From Henckelia pumila (lineage: Eukaryota; Streptophyta; Magnoliopsida; Lamiales; Gesneriaceae): 64,000 bases of DNA. The stretch lies in contig NC_133121.1 in NCBI RefSeq assembly GCF_033568475.1, forward strand, positions 2,232,001-2,296,000, given 5' to 3'. Shown one piece after another: positions 51,878-61,884 of the stretch. A program made the position numbers and the translations under genes. The notes beneath the pieces were generated by a model. It saw nothing but the letters and a program-made list of their open reading frames with translations. It had not been told where the DNA came from and made no database searches. How positions within the stretch are numbered: the first letter of the stretch is position 1; each line of letters starts with the position of its first letter.

Positions 51878-52369
51878 ATGGCCATGCATATAATCTCCAT
51901 TTTCATCATGTTTTCAGTTGCTTTATCTTCCCACATGTTCCCCTCGAATGCCCAAAATTCGCCCCAAGATTACGTTAACGCTCACAATACTCCCCGTGGG
52001 CAAGTGGGCGTTGGGAGCGTTATATGGAACGTAACGCTCGCTAACTATGCACAAAACTACGCTAACCAAAGGATCGGCGACTGTGCTTTAACTCACTCAA
52101 ATGGCCCTTATGGCGAGAACTTGGCCAAAGGTAGCAGCAGCTGGTTCACTGGCGTGGAGGCAGTGAATTTGTGGATGGCAGAAAAGTCATGCTACGATTA
52201 TGCAACGAACTCGTGCATAGGAGGGAAGCCGTGCTTGCATTACACTCAAGTGGTGTGGCACGACTCGATTCGGATTGGGTGCGCTCGTGTCCAGTGCAGC
52301 AATGGATGGTATTATGTGATCTGTAGTTATGATGCCCCTGGGAATTGGGTTGGGGAGCGGCCATATTAA
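51878..52369 (+). CDS. PR1: Pathogenesis-related protein 1 (PR-1), CAP superfamily
   Basis: Secreted, salicylate-type defence protein that binds sterols in the CAP fold. A single exon of 163 aa with a signal peptide (MAMHIISIFIMFSVALSSHM) cleaved near PSNA|QNSP. CAP features: DYVNAHNTPRGQVGVG, CALTHSNGPYGENLAKGSS, the CAP1-like HYTQVVWHDSIRIGCARVQC and the CAP2-like WYYVICSYDAPGNWVGERPY. Differences from the textbook protein: seven Cys in the mature part, the extra one in EKSCYDY; CLHYTQ in place of CGHYTQ; and the CAPE-peptide junction reads CSYD-APGNW instead of CNYx-PxGNY. A TATA box and a Stowaway MITE lie upstream. The gene stands alone rather than in the tandem PR-1 array many plants have. 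Confidence 0.96.
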   Translation: MAMHIISIFIMFSVALSSHMFPSNAQNSPQDYVNAHNTPRGQVGVGSVIWNVTLANYAQNYANQRIGDCALTHSNGPYGENLAKGSSSWFTGVEAVNLWMAEKSCYDYATNSCIGGKPCLHYTQVVWHDSIRIGCARVQCSNGWYYVICSYDAPGNWVGERPY

Positions 52370-53707
52370 GCAAAATGTTGCATGGTTTGAATAAAAATAG
52401 TACAAGAATAATGATATAAACTACCATATATAATAAGCAAATATTGTCTCAGTGACCAACAAATTAGTAGTCCCTTGATATATGGGTTAACTGGTTTTCC
52501 GTAAGTTAAATCTTGTACTCAAGTCATAGAAGAAGTCGTGTTTGTATTTGTGTTTGTGTTGATTAAGAAAAACCCTTCCTTTGTTTTAGTGGGAGAAGGG
52601 CGAATAAGAAACGTGCATGTATAAAGATCGATTTAGATATATACTGGTGTCAGTTGATTGTGTTATGTTGCATCTATAAAAAAAGTTAATATTTTGTTAT
52701 GTACGTTTATTGTGTATTACAAGATGTTCATATGAATATCGTGGAAGGATTTAATACGTTTCATATATTAAATCCAATATTAGGCAGCCAACTTAAACCA
52801 TGGGGCAAAAAGATAAACCCATTGATTTTAATTTATAAAGGTGGTTTTTTTTTTTGAGAATATTTATAAAGGGAGTTGAAATTAAATATGAACAAAAATT
52901 CCATCAAATCAAGCAACGTAGTACATTACATGCAATGACACCCTTAAACCCGGTACACTCTATTGCACGAGGCAGCAGCAAGTGGCATCAAGAAACAAAC
53001 ACGCACACACACACATTATTCTCAAATCTCAACTGAGCTGCAGCAAAAGCAAGCACAAAGTGAGTTGTTGCCATCATAAGAGTGAATCAGATTTCAGAGA
53101 GACACATAGAGAGAGAGTGGAAGAAAGCTGTCAAATGCCAATTCAAACACGCACTCACTCACACACACAAACACTAAATCAATACGATTTTCTTACCGCA
53201 TTATTTATTGGCCTCACTGCTATTGCCTTTTTCTTGTTCAACTACTCTTGCAAGTTATTGTGCCTGTGCCACTGCTTCCTTCCTTCCTTTGTTTTTCTTT
53301 TTTTTTTTCCAGGTATTGATTCTATTTTGATGTGTGTTGTTTATTATTTTTCTGTATGAAATAAATGCATTTGCTGTCATTGTTATGAACTTTTGATGGG
53401 TTTTTGGGTGCTTAAGCAATAATATGCTGTAATTTGAGGACTTTTTGATTTGGGTTTTTTGGTTTATTGCTTGTAAGCATTGTTCAAAAACTTGAAAAAA
53501 AGACCCATTTCAAGAAACAATACAATCATTGAAATGGGTCTTTGTAGTGACTGTAAAGATTTGTTTTTTTTTTTTCACTTGATTAGAGAGGAGTTGTCAA
53601 AGATTGAGTTAATTTTCTCCTGCCTAGCTAACAGGCACCTTGATAAGCTCAGAAAATTTCTCCTGAAATTCGGATATATTTTTTCATTTGGGCATGCAGG
53701 TGGTAGA
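52370..53707. other. PR-1 3'UTR and probable 5'UTR of the next gene
   Basis: The first 250 bp are PR-1 3' sequence. From about 52970 the DNA has CA- and GA-rich leader-like character (CACGCACACACACACATTA; ACATAGAGAGAGAGTGGAAG), and a candidate donor CCAG|GTATTG is at about 53312. I read 52970-53312 as a probable untranslated exon of the acidic protein gene whose ATG is at 54939. There is no coding evidence in the small ORFs here. Confidence 0.4.
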
Positions 53708-54416
53708 CAGGGGCGGCCCTGCCCAGGGCGGGCAGGGCCCTTGCCCAGGGCCCCACTCATGTTGGGGCCCCCAATTTATTAAAATATTTAATATATATAA
53801 TATAATTATTATATATTAACATTGTCTAATTAATTATTAAAAAATATAATTATTATTATACAAAATATCGAAGAATATTCCGCACGTCCAAAGCTATATA
53901 TTCAATATTTTCTCCGTTAATCATCTTTCATTATGGTGTTGTTTGTCGTCGAGCATCGCACCACATCGCCCTCCCGTGATCATTGATTCTCCAAGCCTCG
54001 AGTTCTTAGCTTGAGTTGTTTGAACGATTTTTTCTCTGCCTCTGGTTGTGCTAAACTTTTGATTTATAAGTCGTTCAATTTAATTTTTATTTTATGTTAG
54101 ACGTTAATATTTGTTGTTAATTTCATGCAAGAGTTGAAAATTCGTGGATTGCAAGTACAATTTTTGAAACCTAATTTTGAAAATTAGGTTTTTTTAGTTT
54201 AATTTTGAATAACTAAATTAACTATATATAAATTGAATTTGTATCTGAACTGTAAGTGTGGATAATTTATTGTGATTTTTTTATGGAAAATTCATGATTA
54301 CGAAATATGAAGGATAAATTTGTATAGCTCAATTATATCTGACTTTTCAAATTAATGTAAGGGGCCCTCTGATCTAAACTTCGTCCGGGGCCTCGTTTTC
54401 CTTATGACCGCCCCTA
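53708..54416. mobile_element. Non-autonomous hAT element, copy 2, in a probable 5'UTR intron
   Basis: Ends CAGGGGCGGCCCTG and TGACCGCCCCTA are inverted repeats, and the 8-bp GTGGTAGA flanks both sides (53700-53707, 54417-54424). Subterminal GGGCCC-rich blocks match copy 1 at 35237-36071 in inverse orientation. 709 bp, no transposase. The intact duplication suggests an insertion of moderate or recent age. Confidence 0.9.
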
Positions 54417-54938
54417 GTGGTAGATTTTCATGTGGTTTCAGTACCCTTTTTACAAGTCTCCTTATGTAAAGCTGCTTGAAGTAAAGAAATAGGATGTTGG
54501 CATCTAAGTTATTTTTTGTGTGGCTTTTGGTTTACGAAAGATTAGATGCAGAAGTGAGAATAGATCAGATGAACAGGGGTTTACGTGTTCAGTTGTGGAA
54601 GAATCTGTGGATAAACATGTGTAATAATGAAACCGCTAGTGCTGTAATTAGATTTCTTTCCCGGTGTATTTTACTGAATCAAACTTGCCAACCTCTAACC
54701 ATTTTCCATTACAAGAATTTAATCCACCAAATGTCTTCATCACAAGAATTTCATATTAATATATTCCTGAAATTTGAGCTCAGAGTCAGGATGGTAAATG
54801 AGCTCTCTCTTCTTTCAGAATGATGTTAGATCATTCGATAAGTTGCTTAGTACTCTTTTTCAAGGAACTGATCTTATTATGTTTCGACAGGTTTGATTGG
54901 TATTAGCAGCGAGAAACGAGAAAATAAAGGAAATTATC

Positions 54939-55985
54939 ATGTCCAGGCAGTCACCGAATAGGAACCAGAGATCCAAGGGAATCAAGATTAACCATGTTCT
55001 TCAAATTTGTTTGTTGGTTGCTATTTGCTTTTGGTTGATATACCAAGTCAAACATTCCCATGATAGGAAAAAAGAATTCGACAAAAGTGATGAAAAAGTG
55101 TTAATTCGTAGAGAAAGTACCGACGTTATGATTAAACTTGGAAGAAAGGACGTCACACACTCGCAAGTGGAAGAAATTGTTTCCAAGAATGCGGAACATG
55201 ATGACGAGCTAGAAGAAGAAGAAGAGGAAGATAAGAATGAAGAAGATGTGCAAGGAGAGAAAAAGATTCGAGGAAATGAGAACGAAGGTCTTCGAGGTGA
55301 AGAAGAAGAAGAAGAAGAAGAAGAAGAGATAGACGAGCAGGAACGAGAGAGGTTAGAAACAGAAGTTGATCGAGAAGAGGATTTTGTCGATGATCAGGAG
55401 GAGGGGCAAGATGGTGATGACCAAGAAAATGAAGAAAAGTATTCTGAAGATACGAAGAAGGATGTCTCTCATGTGGAGGATGCGGATGGTGATGGAGACG
55501 ATAGGAGTAGCCATGAGGCACGCGAGGAACATTACAAGGCAGATGATGCTTCAAGTCATGATACCCAACTTGATAGAGAAAAGTCGAGTGAACACCTTGA
55601 TCTTGTCTTAGTAAAAGAAAAGAAGGAGCTTAATAGTGAAGTAACCAATACATCTGAGAATATAAAAGAATTGGGAGTGGAAAATGGCCAAATGGCAAAA
55701 GGGAGCAATGGATCAGATGGAACAAGCACAGAAACTTTGCTGGGCTACTCCCAGAATGGCTCGTTTTCGAATAACACGATGACTGAAGGGTCCCATCATC
55801 GTGTAGAAGTAACCAACAGCTCAACAGAAGTAACATTGGGGAATCATAGCTCATCCTTGGGGAACATAACAGAGAGCATGTGGGGTGATGGTACCTCAGA
55901 GGTTGGTAAAAATGAAATCTTTGATTCCAGAATGCCATGGCCTGAAACTTTTGAGCAAGTTCAAAACGTTTTCTCTGATATATAA
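54939..55985 (+). CDS. Uncharacterised acidic single-pass membrane protein
   Basis: One coding exon, 348 aa from ATG 54939, preceded by a candidate acceptor (TTTCGACAG|GTTTG at about 54891). The basic N-terminus (MSRQSPNRNQRSKGIKINH) precedes one membrane helix at about residues 20-37 (VLQICLLVAICFWLIYQV). After it come long Glu/Asp tracts, partly coded by a (GAA)n microsatellite at 55299-55327, then a Ser/Thr/Asn-rich tail with several N-glycosylation sequons (NTS, NGS, NNT, NSS, NHS, NIT). The charge pattern and sequons fit a type II protein with a lumenal or apoplastic tail, but this is inference. I know of plant proteins with a similar basic-TM-acidic layout but no function. No enzyme motif is visible. 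Confidence 0.75.
   Translation: MSRQSPNRNQRSKGIKINHVLQICLLVAICFWLIYQVKHSHDRKKEFDKSDEKVLIRRESTDVMIKLGRKDVTHSQVEEIVSKNAEHDDELEEEEEEDKNEEDVQGEKKIRGNENEGLRGEEEEEEEEEEIDEQERERLETEVDREEDFVDDQEEGQDGDDQENEEKYSEDTKKDVSHVEDADGDGDDRSSHEAREEHYKADDASSHDTQLDREKSSEHLDLVLVKEKKELNSEVTNTSENIKELGVENGQMAKGSNGSDGTSTETLLGYSQNGSFSNNTMTEGSHHRVEVTNSSTEVTLGNHSSSLGNITESMWGDGTSEVGKNEIFDSRMPWPETFEQVQNVFSDI
55299..55327 (+). repeat. (GAA)n coding microsatellite
   Basis: About nine GAA units encode a poly-Glu run in the acidic membrane protein. The unit keeps the frame, so length changes would alter only the run. Confidence 0.85.
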
Positions 55986-58690
55986 AATTCTTTGGAAGAT
56001 AAAGATGTCCCTGCGAATATTGATACACTGCGCCATGGGATATGGAACATGAGAAGTTGGGAACTCTTACCAAAGATGCTACAGCAGAATGACCACATTG
56101 ATATTTTTTACATATCTTTTAGTTTTGCTGGTATGGTGGTATTTGGCTTTTGAGGTTACATGTCCAATGAAGAAAAGTTGATAAGGTTTGTAATTACTTC
56201 AAGAAGTTTTTACCCAGATCTGCGAGGATATTTTGTTATCCGATTAATTAGACAGTTATTTTGTAATTGTGTTTCTTCAAAAAATTTGATAAAATATTTT
56301 ATTTTTTTTTAAAAAAAATAAATATGCTGTTGGACAACTATTTTTTACGATTAAAAAAGTCGAATGTTATTTGTTTTCAATTCACAAAATATCATATTAA
56401 TACATCTCACTTATTTTCTATAAAATATACTTGAACATTTTTTTTAAAAAAAAGTAATTTTATTTTATTTATTTATGATTTAAAATTTATATTTAATGAA
56501 ATGTTTGTTTCATTATTTTTTACTAAACACGATATTTCTTTTTTTTAATTTATAAAACACTAAAAAAACAAATTCAAATACCTCGTCAAACTTTTTAATT
56601 TATAAAATACTAAAAAAAATTGTTAGAATTGGTACGGGTGGAGTTTAAAACAAATATTTTGAGCTACAATAGCTCGGTTCTTGAAATATTTAGTACCGAT
56701 GAATTAAATCGAGTTTTATTTTCAAACCAAACGGAAGATACTCTAAATAATCCTTTGTAGAAACCGATTAAACATTTTGTAAGTCATTTGAAAACAATGC
56801 AAGAACTCCTAGCCAATCACTTGATTGTAGACCGCAACCTCACAATCCACATAATGTTTAACGTCTTTATGTCAAGGCTACAAACACAATCTTTAACGTT
56901 TTTGTGTTAAGATTTCTCACTTAACTAATCTATGAATACATCTCTCGAATATGTGAGTGAGTTGGATTCTCTTCAATTGATATATAAAGATTTGGACATG
57001 GAAGATTGTTCTATAAACTTGGTTTGGTGTGAAGAACTTGAAAGTAGACGCTCATGTTTTTTCTTGTTCTTCACACCTTGAGCTTTGCTCTCAATCTAGC
57101 TAATAATCTGTTTTTACTGCCCTCTGCCTTGAATCTCTCTTCCAAGAGTTCATTTGATTTTCCAAGATATTGCATTTATACGTTTCAAGAAAGATATAAC
57201 TGTTAGATACAGAAATAAAGTCGTTAGAAGATTTTTATCTGTAAGTCCACTAACTGATCTTGGTAAACTGAATTTGGTGCAAAACTAGTACTATAGCAGT
57301 TTCACAGTTTGGGTACTATAACAGTTGAGCAAACTTCGGTTTGATAGTAGTTGAGCAAACCTCAGTTTGGTAGCACTTGACCGCATATGATTAGTTGAGT
57401 ATTGTATTTCTTGATTGGTTGCTTTTTGGGCAAAGTAGTAAACATAAAAGTCGTAGCCCTTTTTCTTAGCTTTCTAACACCGCAAGAATCAATCCATTTG
57501 TAGTTCATATGCAAAAGTTATACTTAATATACCAGATTGTATATGAAATTCTGCTGTGCAAAATTTTAGTTCCGAGATATAAATTTCAATGCAGCTTTGC
57601 AGCTTCTTGGGTTCCGATTCAGTCTTTAACTTGTGCATAAGATTTCTAGATCTTTTTCTTAGATTTCAAATGCATGGTGAATCGTTCTATTCGGATAATT
57701 GAGCTGCGAGTTATGGTCAAAATACTAGAACTGCTCGAGGTCAACTGCTTCTGTTTTCTTGCTTGACTGGTGCAATTCAATTTGATGTTGCAATGCCAGT
57801 TTGATCAAAGATAATATCCGTTTTTGCTCAACTGACGTGAAAGTTAAATTTTAATTTTTTTAAATAAGCAATCTTAGCCACTATTGTTTGTCACGCCTGA
57901 ACAGACTGTAGAATTAAATAAATCATGCACAACAGAATTGCATGAACTGAAAGTGGAAAAAGTAGATCGGAATACCTCCGGCCATTGAAACTTTTGAAGA
58001 ATGCTTTTGAACACGAAGAACACCTTGAATTCAACGCTTAAGAGTTTTCTAAGTACTCCAAACCTCACAATAGATAGTATGTTAAAATTTTTTGTGTGTA
58101 CTTGTGTCCATCATCGAATCAGTTTAAATTAGTTTGTGGCTTATCATAATGAGATATTTTGTTGTTCAAAAATGCTAAACTTATCAAGATATTATTATGC
58201 ACATCTACATCCATAAAATCCATGGTCAGTAAATAAAGGCATAACTGTGTATAAATAAATCTTAATAATTATCGTATGAACCACTTTATGAGATATAAAT
58301 ATTAAATATAAATTGAATATTTTCAATACCGATGGCATCCACCTTTGTATTATTTATTTATAGAAAATGTACGCGGAATAAAACTTTGGTTCCTAATTAA
58401 TTTGGATATATGAGAGCCGCCGATCTTATTATTTGTAATTTTTTTCCTCTTCCTGGCGGACAATTCGGCGACCGCAAACCCTAAATTTTTTATTAGCGAG
58501 CTTCGATCTAGGGCAATTGCCTGTCGCGTTGACTCCGTGATAAGAGTAGGCGCTCGATGAAATCAATCATTTGATCAGGAAAATGGGCATAAGAGAAAAC
58601 TGATTTGCTAATTGAAGCATGTAGGACATGTTGAGGATGAATTTTGATGCAAAGAAGAAGAAAAAACTGTGATCGCGAGCTCTTAAGAGG
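55986..58690. other. Spacer with LTR fossil and upstream region of TT9 fragment
   Basis: The start is the 3' region of the acidic protein gene, then AT-rich DNA. The LTR relic at 56621-57843 is annotated separately. From 57870 to 58400 nothing is identified. At about 58470-58690 the composition becomes leader-like (GCGACCGCAAACCCTAAATT, including a telo-box-like AAACCCTAA), consistent with a promoter/5'UTR for the exons at 58691. Confidence 0.4.
56621..57843 (-). mobile_element. Fossil LTR fragment, same family as 35215-37880
   Basis: On the minus strand its 3' part (AACTCGATTTAATTCATCGG, then ATATTTCAAGAACCGA, then TAGCTCAAAATATTTG) matches 37770-37830, and its other end (CACGTCAGTTGAGCAAAAA, then GATCAAACTG) matches 36298-36345. 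It lacks about 200 bp of the LTR beginning. Long stretches match only moderately, so the two copies are old. No internal region is seen. Confidence 0.65.
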
Positions 58691-58929
58691 ATGTGGTTTT
58701 CCTTTTGGAGATCCCGGGATCGATTCTCTTTAGCTGAACTCAGGTAGCTTGATTTTTGTACCAATTATGGTGTTGTGTTTTTTTTTTTCCGCGCGAATTT
58801 CCCCAGGAAATTGTGCGCAGCATTACTATTTACTACTTTGGACTCTTAAATTTTTTTTTACTTGCTCTGGTGTGTAGATACTTGATTGATCATTTGACGA
58901 AAGTTCAAATTGTGAATGAGGTTAACAAG
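58691..58929 (+). pseudogene. TT9: 5' fragment of a CLEC16A/TT9 (GFS9) homologue
   Basis: Two exons, 58691-58743 and 58878-58929, join in frame as MWFSFWRSRDRFSLAELRY and LIDHLTKVQIVNEVNK, ending on a good donor (AAG|GTAATT). This is the invariant start of plant CLEC16A-like proteins (TRANSPARENT TESTA 9/GREEN FLUORESCENT SEED 9), which act in endomembrane and vacuolar trafficking and autophagy. The complete protein is several hundred residues longer, with a domain that should continue with an EALRSIAELI-like exon; I see none up to the mitoferrin gene at 59698, nor in 61885-63058. So this is most likely a truncated copy. A gene interrupted by a very large intron that extends beyond the window cannot be excluded. 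Confidence 0.65.
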
Positions 58930-59049
58930 GTAATTTGTTTCTCTTGCTGAAACTGGGGAGCTAGGGCATCAATGCACATTCGGTATTATAATTGTAAAAA
59001 AATATAATTACACATTCCCGGTTAACGCCCCTTTTCAAACACACTCCAC

Positions 59050-59080
<31 letters not shown>

Positions 59081-59086
59081 ATGAGT

Positions 59087-59250
59087 AATGATACCCTGCA
59101 CACCCTTACCCTGCACACCTGTGGGCACCTGCCTACGTGGCGCGCCCACAACCACACAATTGTTTTTTACAAAAACTGGCTGACCAATCATGGACCGCCA
59201 CGTATGCGGTACTCATGTTACCCTGCACACCTAGGGTGCAGGGTATCATT
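59087..59250. mobile_element. Palindromic MITE inserted in a (TA)n tract
   Basis: Ends AATGATACCCTGCACACC and AGGGTGCAGGGTATCATT are inverted repeats of about 17 bp. An inner pair (CCTACGTGGCG / CGCCACGTATGCGG) extends the fold. Both sides are (TA)n runs (59050-59081 and 59252-59277), so the target duplication cannot be read. 164 bp, GC-richer than its surroundings. Confidence 0.8.
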
Positions 59251-59697
59251 TCTATATATATATATATATATATATATGACACCGGTAGAATTTTATTGAT
59301 CTGACCAAAAACTTTTGGTGCATAACTTCATGAATTGACAAATTATAGATTGAGCCGAAAATTTGGCCATATAATTGGATCCAATGAAAATTCCATGCCC
59401 GTTCATGGAGTTTTACCATAGTCTTAGAAAAACTATTTATGGCCATTGCTGTATGGCAATTGATTACTAAGTAACGCACGAATTACCGCGAAATCCCAAT
59501 TAAGGAAACCCTAATTTGAAAATTTCACTTTTTACAGCGTTCGAATCTTCTACATTGAACACATTCCGGTTCTGACTTTTCTTCTATGTTCCAGTTCACC
59601 GTCCGCATGAATACCAATCTATGTTTGTATGGAGATACATTGTTGCGCCAAAAATCCACTCTTCAACCCTAGACTGATTTCGGTATACGATATTTTA

Positions 59698-61884
59698 ATG
59701 GCAACCGACGCCTCCCCCAAGTTTCAGAATCCCGACCTGATTCAGATGCCGCAGCCGCAGGAATACCGTTCTGAGATCGCCGCGGAGGCGCACGATGGGC
59801 TTCGCTTTTCACAGTTCATGATCGCTGGATCAGTGGCGGGAATGGTTGAGCACATGGCGATGTTCCCGGTTGACACGGTTAAAACCCAGATGCAAGTCCT
59901 CGGCTCCTGCCCAATTCGATCTGCTAGTGTTAAGCAGGCCCTTCAATCTATTCTGAGATCAGACGGCCTTAGAGCCCTCTACCGCGGCATTGGCGCCATG
60001 GGGCTCGGTGCTGGCCCCGCGCATGCCGTTTACTTCTCTGTTTATGAACTCTGTAAGAAGAATTTTTCTGGGGCGAATCCTAATAATTCGGTGGCACATG
60101 CCCTGTCGGGTGTTTGTGCCACTGTTGCTAGCGATGCAGTGTTTACGCCAATGGATATGGTGAAGCAGAGACTTCAATTGAGAAGTAGCCCTTATAACAG
60201 GGTGTCGGATTGTGTGATGAGGGTGCTGAGGGAGGAGGGTTTTAGGGCTTTCTATGCATCTTATAGAACTACTGTGCTAATGAACGCTCCTTTTACGGCT
60301 GTGCATTTTGCTACCTATGAGGCGGCGAAAAGAGGTTTAATGGAGGTTTCACATGAGACTGTGAGCGATGAGCGGTTGTTGGTTCATGCCACAGCTGGAG
60401 CAGTGGCAGGGGCATTGTCAGCAGCCGTTACCACACCTCTTGATGTTGTGAAGACTCAGCTACAGTGCCAGGTATTTAATTTTACTCTCGTTTCTTGTGT
60501 AAATGTTTGGCTGGTGAAAGTTATGAGAACACGGACATGCTTTCTTTGTAAATTTGGCAATGTGCTCTAAGTCTTTAGTTTTGATATGAACTTGACACGA
60601 TTGATTGATTTTACTATAGAGCATGTTGATTTCTGTTTGTTCCCGGATTTGTGATTTCGGAATCTTGGTTGATAAAAATCATTGTTTTGGAGAATGAAAG
60701 TATATTGATGTTAATCGACATATTAATCTGTAGGTTGAAAAAATAGAGGGCATATTGTTACTTTATGCAAGTTCTGTTTTTCTTTTACTAAAAGATTTTT
60801 TGAGCCTAGTGCCAACTTATTGAGATGCACTTAACCTTTTCTTTTTCTAGCGCACTGCAAAAAAGAAGGCAATAAATATTTCACTACCTGGTTATTGTCA
60901 GATTCTTCTTATTGACTACCTGTTTTCCTTTTTGAGGAACTTATTGATTATCTTTGGTACATGTATGATGTATATTCTAGATCACTTCTCACTACTTCCT
61001 TTGACCATACTTACTGTGGACAAAGATATAAACGGCTGATGACACCCATATACTTCCTCGACATGAAGCACAATTCAATTTATCAGCTAATGCATATTAA
61101 ACTAGTGGAGACTGGAACCTTGTGCAGCTGTAAGTCGATACATCATCATCTTGATTGTCACTTTTAGTGTGGAACATTGCTTGCTCGAAGCCCTTAATCT
61201 AACCTCTTTTGCTATAATATCCTCCGTTCTAAGCAATCGAAACCGATTTTTGGCAAACAGTTACAACTCCTCAACTGTCCTCTAAAATCCATAGATCTCA
61301 CTGTACAGCTAATGATGATGTAAAATTGCACAAAAAAGGATGTAATGAATGTAGAGATTCATGTGGCAACATCTCGTTTCAGTCTCTTTCACCTCACCAC
61401 TTTATCTTGATTAAACATTCTGTAAATTTTGTAATCATGTTGAGTTTCTTTGGAAGGTACCCAAGGTGAAAAATAAGACACTGGAACTGCTAGTGAAACT
61501 TGTTTTATTTTTTTATTTTTGAATTAATGCCCACGTCAATAACAAGTGTCTGCCCCAACCTCAAATACCAAGCAAATTAGATTAGTTTGTTGCCTGCCTT
61601 GCGCTTGATCTTCTGTATGTGAGTTTTTGAACTACTTGTGTCATTCTTAATCTTTGACATTCCGCAGGGTGTCTGTGGATGTGATAGATTGTGCTAATGG
61701 TTCAATCCGTGATGTTATTCGAACAATAGTAGAGAAAGATGGATACCGTGGTCTTCTGAGAGGGTGGATGCCTAGAATGCTCTTCCATGCTCCAGCTGCC
61801 GCAATATGCTGGTCCACATATGAAGCTGCAAAATCTTTTTTCCAAGAATTAAACGTAACCTACCAAAGTGACAACCTGACATGA
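59698..61884 (+). CDS. MIT: Mitoferrin-like mitochondrial iron carrier, with apparent frameshift in exon 2
   Basis: Inner-membrane carrier that imports iron into mitochondria. Exon 1 (59698-60471, 258 codons) starts MATDASPKFQNPDL and has three carrier repeats with their signatures PVDTVKTQM, PMDMVKQRL and PLDVVKTQL plus mitoferrin-specific HMAMFPVDTVKTQMQ and MNAPFTAVHFATYEA. It ends at LQCQ|GTATTT. Exon 2 begins at 61668 after a proper acceptor (CCGCAG) and reads GVCGCDR as expected, but then LC-stop; one base further the family sequence resumes in another frame (NGSIRDVIRTIVEKDGYRGL, then RGWMPRMLFHAPAAAICWST) down to 61884. One extra base near 61689-61692 would explain this. No alternative acceptor I could find keeps the frame. 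Either the gene is disabled, losing its last half repeat, or the assembly has an indel error. An in-frame ATG also lies 23 codons upstream (59629). Confidence 0.88.

Noticed and set aside
52982-53359. 125-codon ORF in the probable 5'UTR of the acidic protein gene
   Set aside because: Dinucleotide (CA)n and poly(T)-driven composition; it fits an untranslated exon and intron start better than a protein.
53480-53782. 100-codon ORF with Gly/Pro/Arg-rich end
   Set aside because: Its end falls in the GC-rich terminus of the hAT element; no conservation expected.
55153-55554. 133-codon minus-strand ORF rich in Leu and His
   Set aside because: It is the reverse of the (GAA)n and Asp/Glu-coding tract of the acidic membrane protein.
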